From contig NC_135718.1 of assembly GCF_964656455.1 (NCBI RefSeq), positions 128,379,093 to 128,443,092 on the forward strand: DNA of 64,000 nt, given 5' to 3'. Positions 36,041 through 46,214 of this stretch are shown here, piece by piece; the stretch's first letter is position 1; each line of letters begins with the position of its first letter. Made by a program: the position numbers and the translations under genes. The notes below the pieces were generated by a model. The model did no database searches. It was not told the DNA's origin and worked only from the letters and a program-made list of their open reading frames with translations. The stretch comes from Halichoerus grypus. Taxonomy: Eukaryota > Chordata > Mammalia > Carnivora > Phocidae.

Positions 36041-37059
36041 GAAATTCTTGTGTAAAGGAGCCAACTGTCTGACCTCAGTTTGGTAGGGTGTAGAGACCAG
36101 ATTCCAAAATTCAGTGTGCTAAGAGACTGAGGAGGTGAGATCTTGCAGAGTCATATTTGGTCAAGTATCTTTAACCAGCTGGTGAAAATTTGCATTTAGT
36201 TCTCAGGTTCATCTGATTCCCTAAACAAAATCCCAAGATCTTTTCATTTTCCTTCTGATTATATGAAGCTCCTGAGGTGGGGATTGAAGAAGGAGGTGGG
36301 GATTGAAGAAGGAACAAAATCATATTTACCTTTATGACTGTTATTAATATTATATATACTTCATATGACACTTCTTAAGTTTATTATATGGCAAGACAGG
36401 AAACCCAATAGTGAGAGTGAGGTGCTGGACATGGTCAGATCCCCAAGCTGTAGAAGCAGCCATAGGTTTTGATATACAGTCTGGCAAACACTGAGAAAAG
36501 ACATACTGGGTTTTACTGAGTAGCGGTTCACCTGCAACAGAATAGCTCTCATGGATAATTGGAAGTTAATGATAACTAAGATTTTTACAGTACATGTGTC
36601 CTACCCTCACTGGCTTGTATCAGTAGTATTAGTATTAGCTCATTGAATGTCACCAAAGGAAATTAGAGACCATTGATTGTGTAGAGAAGATAGGCACCAA
36701 CTAAGTTTATAGCATAGGAGATGATCTTTTACTCATGGAGCCTTGAATTTCTGTTATTAAGCAGGCACAGCTTGCTCTGGAAATGCTAGTGTAGTACCTA
36801 TCAAAATTTATAAATGTTCATCTTTTTTATGTTTTTATTATTTATTAAGGACTTACATGTCTTAAGCTTTCAAGTATTTCTATTTGGTCTTGCTCTGTGA
36901 TAGATCACTTTGTTAACTACCAAGGTATTAGAAAAATGGGAGGGAGCTACCTGAACTACTACAATTGCTTCGTGATATGTACCCATGCCTCAGGTCTCTG
37001 GTCCCTGCAGCCCATCTCTACATTGCTGTTGGAGTAAAACACCCACAGCACCCTTAGGT

Positions 37060-37600
37060 TATACTACACCTCTGTCCAGAAGCCATCTACGACCACCTTC
37101 CCCACTCCCATCTTTGCCTGTAGAATAAATCCCAAGTCCTGTAACCTGACTTTCAGGATCTTTCATGATCTATCTCCAGCTGACCTTTCCAGTGCTGTCC
37201 ACAGGCAGTGTCATCTACTAGCCAAGCTGGATTGCTTGGTTTCCCCAAACATGCCCTGAGCTTTCCTACTCCTGAACATTTATTTGCACCTTAAAATTCA
37301 TTTCTGACCATCAAATGCTTATTGAGTGATTTCTGTTTTAAGCTATAGGATTTACCAGGATGAAGAAGCCTTTCTTTAGGTTTCCTGTATAAAAAAAGTG
37401 AAAAGGAGTGGACCACTTCACTGTTCCCCCACCCCATGATAATTGCTCCCCTGTCTGTTTCCCTCTAGCACTTCATACTTATCTCTGTTGTAACACTCAT
37501 CATTTCAGCTGAGAACTCTAGGTTTATCATTTACTCCTAGGTCTCTGCATGATGCCCGACACAGGACAAGCATTCACATTCATTAAATGCTTTTTGTTGG
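37060..37600 (+). mobile_element. L2-like relic
   Basis: GAATAAATCCCAAGTCCTGTAACCTGACTTTCAGGATCTTTCATGATCTATCTCCAGCTGACC and a later CATTAAATGCTTTTTGTTGGAT end follow the L2 3' consensus order. Confidence 0.55.
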
Positions 37601-37734
37601 ATACATCTAGGACATACAGGGGAATAGGAAGGCATATACATGAATAAAATACATGCCACATGAGAGAGATAAATGTTGTCAGTGGTATTCACTAGTAAGA
37701 AAGATTATATTTAGTTTGCGGGATTATAACAACA

Positions 37735-37910
37735 CTTTACATTTGGGTAGTGCTTTTTACTCTACAATGTACTACAACTACACCCTGAGGGATGTATTAT
37801 CACCACATTTTAGAGTGGGAAATTGACCCTGTAAGGGGTAAGGCAAACTGGGTCTCATAGCTGGCAAGTGGTGTGCCTGAGATCCTGACTTTGATCTGGG
37901 ACTCCTCAGA
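37735..37910 (+). mobile_element. MIR-like relic
   Basis: AACACTTTACATTTGGGTAGTGC, TATTATCACCACATTTTAGAGTGGG and GGGTCTCATAGCTGGCAAGTGG resemble the MIR order. It is diverged. Confidence 0.45.
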
Positions 37911-38126
37911 GTAGCAGGGGCAAAGTGAAATGTGGAAATTATCTGCCTAAAAGGTGGAAGCTAAAGGTGTGGAAAAGGACAAGATTTCCCAAGGAAAAGA
38001 TTGTAGAGAAAAGATGTACAAAAAAGAATCGTGGGGCATGCTCTGTTTAGGAAGTAAAAAGAGGCAAAGAAGGGAGGTTGAGGAAAACCAGGATATGTGT
38101 TTCTGCATCAGAAAAGCCAGGGTAGG

Positions 38127-38344
38127 GGGCTGCCTGTGTGGCTCAGTCGGTTAAGCATCTGCCTTCAGTTCAGGTCATGATCCCAGGGTCCTGGGATCGA
38201 GCCCCATGTCAGGCTCCTTGCTCTGCAGGGAGCCTGCTTCTCCTCCTCCCTCCACCTCCCTCTCCCTCTGCCTTCCACTCCCCCTGCTTGTGCATGCTCT
38301 CTCTCTCTCTCTGTCAAATACATAAAATCCTAAAAAGAAAGAAA
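38127..38344 (+). mobile_element. CAN-SINE, sense
   Basis: Exact 16-bp duplication GAAAAGCCAGGGTAGG (38111-38126 and 38345-38360). The CT-rich part is expanded. Confidence 0.94.
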
Positions 38345-38489
38345 GAAAAGCCAGGGTAGGAGTGGGAAGGGAGAGGTCAAGAAAGAGACAGCATTTAGGG
38401 AGTCTGGTAATCTCAGCAGTTTCTGTAGCCCGATGTAGGCAGAAGCTAGATGGTTCCAGCACGCTTCCCTGCTCCTTTCTGCCCGTTGA

Positions 38490-38900
38490 AGTTTTACTCA
38501 TATTTCAAAGCCCAGCTTAAATCAGCTTCCTTTATGAAGCCTTATCATCACAGATACAAGCTTTCTCCCCTCCTCTGACTGGTAGCTATTTGTTTGAACC
38601 TCTTTTATATTACTTACATTACCTAGTAGTAGCGTTATTTCTGTTTGTTTCTCATCTCCTCTCTTCTTCCCCTACCAGCAAGTTTCAGAAGCACTGAAAT
38701 GTATTGTGTGTCTTGTTTATCTTTCTGTCTTCCATAATGCCTAGCACTGGGCCTTCTATATGGTAGGTCCCTATAAATATACATTATATATAAATGTATA
38801 TTGGAAAAATATGGGGAACTGGATTATGTCTAAACCTTTCCAAATGATGCCCGACACATTATGTATGTACTGAACAAGTATTTGTTGAATGCATTTATCC
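38490..38900 (+). mobile_element. L2-like relic
   Basis: TTTACTCATATTTCAAAGCCCAGCTTAAATCAGCTTCCTTTATGAAGCC, TAATGCCTAGCACTGGGCC and GAACAAGTATTTGTTGAATGCATT are L2 3' landmarks in order. Confidence 0.6.
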
Positions 38901-39062
38901 TGTTTTTAAAGATTCACAGATGCAACCTCATAAAATGACAGTTTTCATATGTCTTACATATAAATGTAGTTGTAAAGAATACTAATTCTCTTTTGAGGTG
39001 AATGTAAGCAGTTTGATTTGGATTTCTATTTTCCCCTTTCTTTTATTTATTTGACTTAAACA

Positions 39063-39515
39063 TTTGGTATATTAGTTATCTATTGCTAAATAACAAGCCA
39101 TCCTCAAATTTAGTGGTGCTTAAAGCAACTATTTATATAAACCCAATTCTATGGGTTGGCAATTTGGGAAGGGCTTCACTGGGATGGCTTTTCTTTCCTC
39201 CGTGTGGTAATACTGGGCTTACTCATGTGTTGGTGGTCAGTTGGTAAGTCAGCTGGGGGCTGGCTGGTCCCAGATGGCCTTACTCACCTTTCTGGTAGTT
39301 GGTTAGGATGTTTGAGGCAAGTGGGCCATGTTCATCAAGTGGACTGTCCCCTGCTTCTTCACACGGCGGTTGGATTCCACAAGACGAGAGGGCAAGGTTC
39401 AGTGCACAAGCACTTTCCAAGCCTCTGCTTGTGTCACTTTACTAATATCCCAGTAGCCATAGAGAGTCACATTGCCAAGCCCAGAGTCAATCTGAGAGGC
39501 CACTACACAGGGGTA
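39063..39515. mobile_element. Ancient dispersed repeat, family not assigned
   Basis: TATATTAGTTATCTATTGCTAAATAACAAGCCATCC and GTCAGCTGGGGGCTGGCTGGTC are familiar from a mammalian interspersed repeat (old LTR or DNA transposon). The 120-codon frame at 39156-39518 lies entirely inside it and is not a gene. Confidence 0.5.
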
Positions 39516-39639
39516 TAGATTCATTGGGAGTTCTTACTATAATGATCTGTCACATTTGGGTAGTAAGGTATACTTCTTGGGGTTAGAGATATTCAGATAA
39601 TATTTAAAGAATGCCTTGAATATTCATAATAACCACAAG

Positions 39640-39870
39640 AAATAACATTAATAATAAATTACTGTTTACTAGGGACTTATTATGGCCAGACATTGAACGA
39701 TGCAATTTAAAAACATTATCTCTAGACTTTATAGCAACTCATAGGTAAGAATTAAAATTCCTGATTAATCAGTGAGACAAGAGAGGTTCATATATGTTAA
39801 GTAAATTTGCCCAGTGTCACACAGCTAAAACGTGGCATAAATTTGTCATGTAATTCATAGGTGGATTACT
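39640..39870 (+). mobile_element. MIR-like relic
   Basis: ACTGTTTACTAGGGACTTATTATGGCCAGACATTG, GAGACAAGAGAGGTTCATATATGTTAAGTAAATTTGCCCAGTGTCACACAGCTAAAACG is clear MIR core. Confidence 0.75.
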
Positions 39871-40748
39871 CTGGGGCCCTGTTTCCAGAGTACATAGATC
39901 AGAAGGCCCCACCACACCTACTAGGTGCAGGCACTGATGTAGCAGTGAACAAGACAGATGGGGTTTCCACTTGATGGCCCTATAACATGGACTACTGTTA
40001 TTTATTAAGAGGGTTTACCTACTACACTTCTGTAGTTTAACTCGCAATATCCTCTGTAATCCTTTCTACCTTTATTTCCTATTGTAATCCCAAGAATATT
40101 CATTACTTTAATTAGGCCTGCTTAAATTAGGCCTGCTTAGACTTAAATTTACTGACCAACAGATGTGTATATTTTGATTTCTGATTCATTACTCATACCC
40201 TTTCTTCCTCCTGCCAGTCGGTATTTGTCTTCCAGTTTTCTCTATGGCATCTTTCCTTGTTGTTTCCTCCCTCAGAGGATTTACTCTGAACTCATAAAGC
40301 CCCGTTGATCCAACTCAACCAATTTAGCACCTAACTTATATATGATCTTCTATTGTTACTATTATCATTATGCATCTTATCTCATGTCTTGATTATAATT
40401 ACCTAGAAAGCAAGATCTATCTGGTTTTTCCTGCCCGATCTCCCAAAACAGAGTAGATTCTTATTATGTACTTACTGACAAATTTTATATATGATACATA
40501 ATGTGGAGAAAGTTTTCAGTTATATATCTGGGAATTGGAGCCTACCAAGAAAGGAATTTTACCATTGAGTTTATTTCCTTTTGGCAACTTTGCTAGAGAT
40601 TTCATTTTAGTTTGAGTCCAAGAATTACATGGCCCTAATAATCTGTTTTGATATGGGTAAACCTTTTCTGTTAGCAGAAAAGTACATACATACACACAGA
40701 TAAGGTTTTCATACTTGCACTTGTTGCTTCTCTTGTCTTAAATAATAG

Positions 40749-40861
40749 ATAAAAAGCCAGAAGCCATTGTCAACCATTCCAACTCTGAAAGCAAGAGTAT
40801 TATCACGGAACAGATACCACCACCGGCTCAGAATACCTTCTCTGCCTCTTCAGCTAGGAGA
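40749..40861 (+). CDS. PPP1R12B: PPP1R12B coding exon (probably exon 9)
   Basis: This 113-nt exon follows the rather weak acceptor GTCTTAAATAATAG and ends AGGAGA before GTGAGT. It completes an Asp codon and reads KKPEAIVNHSNSESKSIITE then QIPPPAQNTFSASSARR, ending in phase 0. This is a disordered Ser/Pro/Gln-rich linker. The NHSNSESKS and QNTFSASSARR blocks match MYPT2 as remembered. The intron ahead of it is the second longest complete one in the window, about 5.2 kb, and the acceptor's short pyrimidine tract makes this exon a plausible candidate for regulated inclusion. Skipping it alone would shift the frame. Confidence 0.94.
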
Positions 40862-40974
40862 GTGAGTATTTTGGAACTAATTTGAATATTATATTTCTCC
40901 TACTATGGTTACATACAGTTTGAAAGGCCTTAAAGATACATTCTTGCAAGATAATACAGATGCATCTTGCCTGT

Positions 40975-41240
40975 CCTAGTCAGCTTAGGCTGCCATAACA
41001 AAATACCACCAACCAGGTGGCTTTAAACAACAGAAATTTATTTCTCCCAATTCTGGAGGCTGGGCTATCCAAGATCACGGGACTAACTGTGTCACACGGG
41101 GCTAGCTGAGTCAGTTCCTAGTGAGGAATCTCTTCCTAGTTTGCAGACAGCCACCTTACCTCTAAATATTATAGTCACACTGGGGATTAGAACTTCAAGG
41201 TATGGATGGGGGCGGGGGTGTGCACAAACATTGCTTTTAT
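40975..41240 (-). mobile_element. MaLR-type LTR relic, antisense
   Basis: CTTAGGCTGCCATAACAAAATACCACCAACCAGGTGGCTTTAAACAACAGAAATTTATTTCTCCCAATTCTGGAGGCTGGG is the usual antisense end of a MaLR-like LTR. Non-coding, old. Confidence 0.55.
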
Positions 41241-41430
41241 AACATTGCCTGCAAAAGCTATAAATCCATCACCAAACAAATTTGGGTACAATGTGTTTAG
41301 ATAACATAGGATATAGTGATCTGGGACCAAAGAATTTTGTCCATTGCTTATTTTCTTCGTATCTACGGCTAAGTAGGTAAGTATATATAAAGCTCAGACT
41401 GGGTTAGGAAGATAGCTAGCATTCAGTATT

Positions 41431-41630
41431 TTTTTTTTTTTAAAGATTTTATTTATTTATTTGACAGAGAGAGAGACAGCAAGAGAGGGAACACAAGCAG
41501 GGGGAGTGGGAGAGGGAGAAGCAGGCTTCCCGCAGAGCAGGGAGCCCAATGGGGGGCTCGATCCCAGGACCCTGGGATCATGACCTGAGCTGAAGGCAGA
41601 CTCTTAACGACTGAGCCACCCAGGCGCCCC
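41431..41630 (-). mobile_element. CAN-SINE, antisense, near consensus
   Basis: Intact copy with a T14 run and exact duplication TAGCATTCAGTATT (41417-41430 and 41631-41644). It is among the least diverged copies in the window, so possibly young. Confidence 0.95.
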
Positions 41631-42929
41631 TAGCATTCAGTATTAATTGATTTGATGACTTATGCCCTTTTTTTTTTTACATCTTGTTTAAAATTTTACT
41701 TTCATAAGTGAAGTCTTGGTAGTACTCATAATGAGTAGAGAGCAGAGGTAGAAAGAACTTGCTGAGGTACCAGAGACACCTCCTCCTGCAGTTTGGCCCA
41801 GGCTTCTGAGAAGCTATAGGCTTCTAGTCAGTGAGACAGAGTTGAATAATGACCTTGCTCTACAAAGGATACAATTAGTTTTGAGATTAAGAATTGATAA
41901 TGAGTTCTTGGGAAGAAAGCTGTTGAAAAAACTCTATGGTTTTATAGATACTAACTTACTGATCTTCTTAGTGCCTCATGAATTGAAAAGACAGGATTAT
42001 GGTATCATTGTGGAGATGAGGAAACAAAGCCCTGGCTGCTTATTTATTCCTATGAGCATCACTTTGAATCTGTAGAGATGTCTCAGATAGGACACAGACC
42101 TCACTCCTCACTCCGGCATTTAGCTGTACCTCACATACTCCCACTGCTTCTAGGTGTGACTGGACTTCTTGCTTTCTTTTAATTTATTTTATTTTATTTT
42201 TTTGTTTTATTTTTGAAAGAGAGAGAGTGTGTGTGTGACTCTCAGAGTCAGGGTGGCTTATAAAGAGCTCACATGATTGAGCCTCTACAGCTGGAAGGAG
42301 TACATAAATATATATATTCAGATGACTAATTAAAAGAGAAAATCTGAGTGTGAGCTGGAGACGAGTGATTTAGTATTTATTGCATTTTCACTATACCAGG
42401 CAGTAAAGGTGGCCTGATACCTGGAGTAAGACCAAAGCCATCTTGCAGAGGTCCCCCAGATCCCAGGAATGGACTGTTGACTGCAGTTCTAAAGACCAGT
42501 TACTTCAGACTGGTGTTTGTTGGTTAACACTAGTCTATGATGTTTTCTGTGGTTTATGGCAAAATGAGATAAAGACAATGTAAGCTTTCCAGAAAGCTTT
42601 CTTTTCTGAGGTTAAAATGTTTTTCTTTTTTTAATGAAATGATAGTGATGGAAATGGTAAGCAAGTTTTTGAAAGATGTTCTCCTGGCAAAATCTAAAAG
42701 ATGGTAACTCTATGACTTCTACCATTTTTCTTCTTTTTTAATTTTGCTGCTCGGTGAAATCTGAAACACTTGGAACTGCTGCTCAAGATCAAATAAACTA
42801 TTTTCTTGAAATAAGCAATTAGAATTTGAGTGGAGTGAGTTTTAGTATTTTTATTAGTATTAACTTAAGTCAGCTTACCACAGTCTTATCACAGTACCTT
42901 AAAACATACTTATACATTGGCTCATCTGT

Positions 42930-43110
42930 GTTTTCTAGTCTCCACATATTATAAGGAGGAATTAGCTCATTATCACCATTTTACAGGTGAGCATGTTGAG
43001 ACCTAGAGAAGTAAAATGTCCCATTTTCAGTTACACAGTGAGTCAAGCAAGAGAAGATGTTTTTACTAGAACGTGGATCTCCTGGTGTTCTAGGTCAGTA
43101 CTCATTGCTA
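42930..43110 (+). mobile_element. MIR-like relic
   Basis: AGCTCATTATCACCATTTTACAGGTGAGCATGTTGAGACCTAGAGAAGTAAAATG and GATCTCCTGGTGTTC follow MIR. Confidence 0.6.
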
Positions 43111-43407
43111 AGAGAGCAAATAGTGTTTAATTTCTCAGAGAGCAACTCTGTCAGTAGGAGCACTGTTAAGAATCTGAGACTATTTCTGGCTCAGGGAGAA
43201 AGGCAGTCTTGAGCAGTTATTAGCGTCTGCCAGGTGAGGAAGGGAACATTGGCAGAAAGCCTGCCATGTATTTGTTCTTGTACTGCCTTATGTTGCCTCA
43301 CTGAACTTAGTCAGTGTGGGAAAAGGCAAATAGGCTGAAAAGAATCATCAGGACCTTTTTTTTTTTTTTCCCCTTTTCTTTTCTTTTCTTTGCTTCTTCC
43401 CTCATAG

Positions 43408-43611
43408 TTCTCCTCCAGCCTTTTTAATAAGCCGGAAGAGCCCAAAGATGAATCTCCTTCTTCGTGGAGACTGGGACTCAGAAAAACTGGCAGCCACAAC
43501 ATGCTGAGTGAGGTGGCCAATTCTAGGGAAGCTCTAAGGGACCGAGGCTCTTCCATCTACCGGTCATCATCAAGCCCTCGGATTTCTGCTCTGCTGGACA
43601 ACAAAGATAAG
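43408..43611 (+). CDS. PPP1R12B: PPP1R12B coding exon (probably exon 10), WRLGLRKTGS block
   Basis: This is the largest exon in the window, 204 nt and exactly 68 codons, symmetric in phase 0. It follows an exceptionally long pyrimidine tract (TTTTCTTTTCTTTGCTTCTTCCCTCATAG) and ends GATAAG before GTGCAG. The product starts FSSSLFNKPEEPKDESPSS, then WRLGLRKTGSHNMLSEVANS, then RGSSIYRSSSSPRISALLDN. WRLGLRKTGS is one of the best conserved blocks of the MYPT family. In MYPT1 the matching Ser (Ser445) and the later SASSPR serine (Ser472) are reported NUAK1 sites that bind 14-3-3, so the Ser in RKTGSH and in SSSSPR are the likely equivalents here. That assignment is by homology. Confidence 0.96.
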
Positions 43612-44664
43612 GTGCAGTTTAGGCAGGGTACGGGGGAGTTCCTGGGCAGTTCCCATCTGTGAAAATTCATTCTCAGGAGCAAATGAAAGTGTGTTCTAGT
43701 CCCTGATTTGATTCTGGAAGTACAAAGTCTTTAAAGGGAGATGGCACATTGATAGTTTAATCAGTTAGCTCTTTGCTTGCTATTATTACTCGGCCAAAAA
43801 AGAAAAACCTTTTATCTTTCGGCATATCTTATGTTCATTCTTCCTTACCCTCCTTACGTAGGGCAAATAAATAATAAAATAAATTTAGTCAGAAACATGA
43901 AAATTTGGACATGGCCTAAGGTTCCCTTGAACCAATACCAGTAATTTATTGTTTCAGTGTTTGGAAGCAAAGTTCCTTAGCCGGACTTTGGATCCTAATG
44001 AAGCTCAGGCAAATTAGCACTTAGAAAAAAATGTTTAAATGCCTTATTTTTTTCATTACTAGATATATAACAGCTCATCCACATAATCATCCAAGATCAG
44101 TGCATTTTTATTTCTTAACTTTTGGTTCCAGATTTTCTAGGGCTTACCTGATGCTCTGGGGTCAGGTCTGCCCTGTAACCGTAGTCCCCCGCTCAATATT
44201 GTGTTTCTGGAGACTCCTCAAGGAGATGAGTCATATTGGTTGGATGAATTCTGCAGCATATTTGTTGTGCATGAAGCTGCATTTCAAAGAGAAGATAGGC
44301 TGGGGAAGAAATAAGGCTTATTTCGTTAAGAATTTTAGAGTGGAGCTTTCTGTTTGTGGCTTTTCAAAGGCTCCATCTCTCTTGGCAGGGCTGTTGCTTT
44401 GTGTAATTTGTGCTGCTGTTTTCCTTTTTTGATCGTTTTGGCCTTTCCCATGAGAATTATTTCCCTGTATATTGGTCTTTTAATGGAGGAGAGGTAGGAA
44501 TTAGCCTTTGAAAGGTAACCTTTTGTAATACCACTCAAACCAGAATTGGTATTGGATCTAGAAATAAGATGATATAGGTGTATTGATCTCTGCTTTTTTA
44601 CCGAGAATGTTACACTGTGTCAGTATTGTACCTTCTCTGTGTCTTACTTGTTTTGATTTTACAG

Positions 44665-44747
44665 GAGAGAGAAAACAAAAGCTATTTTAGTTCACTAGCA
44701 CCCCGGAGGCTCAGCAGCACAAGTGACATTGAAGAAAAGGAGAACAG
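44665..44747 (+). CDS. PPP1R12B: PPP1R12B coding exon (probably exon 11), STSDIEEKEN block
   Basis: This 83-nt exon follows CTTGTTTTGATTTTACAG and ends GAACAG before GTAATC. It reads ERENKSYFSSLAPRRLSSTS then DIEEKEN plus two bases of an Arg codon. The RRLSSTSDIEEKEN motif is shared by MYPT1 and MYPT2 (MYPT1 has RRLASTSDIEEKEN), and RRLSST is a basophilic-kinase consensus. Reading into the intron gives one Arg codon (AGG, 44746-44748) followed at once by TAA at 44749-44751. A transcript retaining this intron would therefore end cleanly after ENR. Confidence 0.95.
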
Positions 44748-44869
44748 GTAATCCTAATCCTAATACAGTCCAAAAGATGGTCCTCTGTAACTTTCCTAGG
44801 CATAGTGATGCCTTGGCCATCGCTCTGCAGCCATCTCTCTGCAGGTGCCCTTAGCACATTATGAATTGT

Positions 44870-45120
44870 TTATTCCTTCTGCTTAGAGCTCCTCCCAGCC
44901 CTTGCTCTCTTGCTTTGCCCTTCGCCCTTCAGGCTCTCATTTTAGCTTGGGTATTTAGGAAGTCTTTAGGAAGTCTTCCCCGGCCCTTCCAAGGGTGAAT
45001 TTGTTTTAGTACACCAGCAGGCTTTGTAAAGGTAGGGTCTATGTCTGGTTTCTCAGGGACCCCTAGTGCCTAGCACACGACCTATTCCATGGTAAACACT
45101 AAAGGTATTGTTATTTAATT
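44870..45120 (+). mobile_element. L2-like 3' relic
   Basis: Pyrimidine-rich sequence ends GTAAAGGTAGGGTCTATGTCTGGTTTCTCAGGGACCCCTAGTGCCTAGCACACGACC, the L2 terminus. Confidence 0.5.
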
Positions 45121-45242
45121 AGTGATCAACTTCTAATGTGTATGTACATAAAATTTCAAGTCTTCCTCATCAGTTAAAATGAATGTGAGGATTTTGAGGT
45201 ATTGCTGCATCTCAGAACAGAACCTGATCGAGAACCTTGCTT

Positions 45243-45408
45243 TTTAAGGTGTGGTCTTCCCAACCAGCAGCATTGGTTTCACCTGGAAGCATGTTAAAAA
45301 TGCAGAATCTCAGGCCCCACCTCAGACCTGCTGAATTAGAACTTGGATTTTAACAAAAATTCTCTAGGTCATTCGAATGCACATTGAAGTTTGAGAAGGA
45401 CTGCTCTG
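45243..45408 (+). mobile_element. MER5A (hAT-Charlie) relic
   Basis: AAGGTGTGGTCTTCCCAACCAGCAGCATTGGTTTCACCTGGAAGCATGTTAAAAATGCAGAATCTCAGGCCCCACC and TTTGAGAAGGACTGCT follow the MER5A consensus. Confidence 0.75.
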
Positions 45409-45868
45409 GAGAGCCGCAGCTTTGGTCGCAAAGGCCCTGAGTGAACAGTTGTGAATTAGAAATCCTACTACAGCCCTTTCCTGGACGACTTTTATTTATA
45501 ACACTAAGTAGACTTCTAGCAGGTTCTTCTCTTTTCCTCCTCTGTGGTAGTTACCTCTTTCCCTTGTGACAGACTTCCTCATCTTCCCCATCATCCTCTT
45601 CTCTGCTTACTTATGAACAACCTGTTGGCTTTGTAAAGCCCTTTAAAGGAGAAACAAAAGTGAGTTCTCATTACCAAAGAATTGGAGACCTTTGATATAA
45701 GGATTTGGTACCTGTTGAAGTTAGTTGGCTTTGAAGTTGATAAAAGAAAGCAGGCAGTAGTAATACTTGACCCATTCTCTATGTATACAGAAAACAGGTT
45801 TATATAAAAGTGTGTCTATTTCTTTAGCCATCATATTACAGTTTCCGTCCCTGGCTCTTCTCTCCCAA

Positions 45869-46007
45869 CCCCCCCCCCCCCCCCCAGCGAGGGAGAAGCA
45901 GACTCCCCGCTGAGCAGGGAGCCTGATGTGGGGCTTGATTCTAGGACCCTGAGATCATGACCTGAGCCAAAGGCAGATGCTTAACCAACTGAGCCTCCCA
46001 GGCACCC
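45869..46007 (-). mobile_element. Truncated CAN-SINE, antisense, with C17 tract
   Basis: A run of 17 C at 45869-45885 replaces the usual T-rich tail and GA body. AGCGAGGGAGAAGCAGACTCCCCGCTGAGCAGGGAGCCTGATG then CAACTGAGCCTCCCAGGCACCCC follow. Confidence 0.88.
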
Positions 46008-46088
46008 CTCCCAGTTTGCATTGTATCGTGGACAAAACTGGTGGTAGGAATCAGTGCTTTGTTTTATTTTTCTTTCATGCCTCTACAG

Positions 46089-46214
46089 AGAATCAGCTGT
46101 TAATCTAGTGAGGAGTGGTTCGTATACACGGCAGCTGTGGAGGGATGAAGCAAAGGGAAGTGAAACTCCACAGACAGTTGCTCCTTCTACCTATGTATCA
46201 ACCTACTTGAAAAG
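46089..46214 (+). CDS. PPP1R12B: PPP1R12B coding exon (probably exon 12)
   Basis: This 126-nt exon follows TTTCTTTCATGCCTCTACAG and ends TTGAAAAG before GTACCA. Its first base completes Arg; then ESAVNLVRSGSYTRQLWRDE, AKGSETPQTVAPSTYVSTYL, K and two bases of the next codon. VRSGSYTRQLW is the MYPT2 counterpart of SLRTSSSYTRRKWED in MYPT1. The exon can join either the cassette at 48604 (giving Ser at the junction) or the exon at 52682 (giving Arg-Thr-Pro), since both start with one codon base. A truncated antisense SINE with a 17-base C run ends only about 80 bp upstream of the acceptor. Confidence 0.95.

Larger units (their letters stand above)
35587..40748 (+). other. PPP1R12B: Intron between exons 35447 and 40749
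   Basis: It contains SINEs at 35824-36040 and 38127-38344, L2-like relics near 37060-37600 and 38490-38900, MIR-like sequence near 37735-37910 and 39640-39870, and an unassigned ancient repeat at 39063-39515. 36050-37050 and 39880-40740 show nothing I can support. A 19-bp unit (AGGAGGTGGGGATTGAAGA) is present in tandem near 36290. Confidence 0.7.
40862..46088 (+). other. PPP1R12B: Introns between exons 40749, 43408, 44665 and 46089
   Basis: The first (40862-43407) has a MaLR-like LTR relic, an intact SINE and a MIR-like piece; 41650-42180 and 42260-42930 are unremarkable. The second (43612-44664) has no recognised repeat; the 133-codon frame at 44031-44432 has no family resemblance. The third (44748-46088) contains an L2-like tail, MER5A and a truncated SINE, with 45410-45865 unremarkable. 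Confidence 0.7.

Noticed and set aside
39156..39518. 120-codon forward frame
   Set aside because: Lies wholly within an ancient dispersed repeat.
42181..42255. T-rich then GA-rich stretch as another antisense SINE
   Set aside because: Only a short tail-like segment is present. The head and body that define the family are missing.
44031..44432. 133-codon forward frame
   Set aside because: No family resemblance, no splice context matching the gene's phase, and a composition like translated intron.
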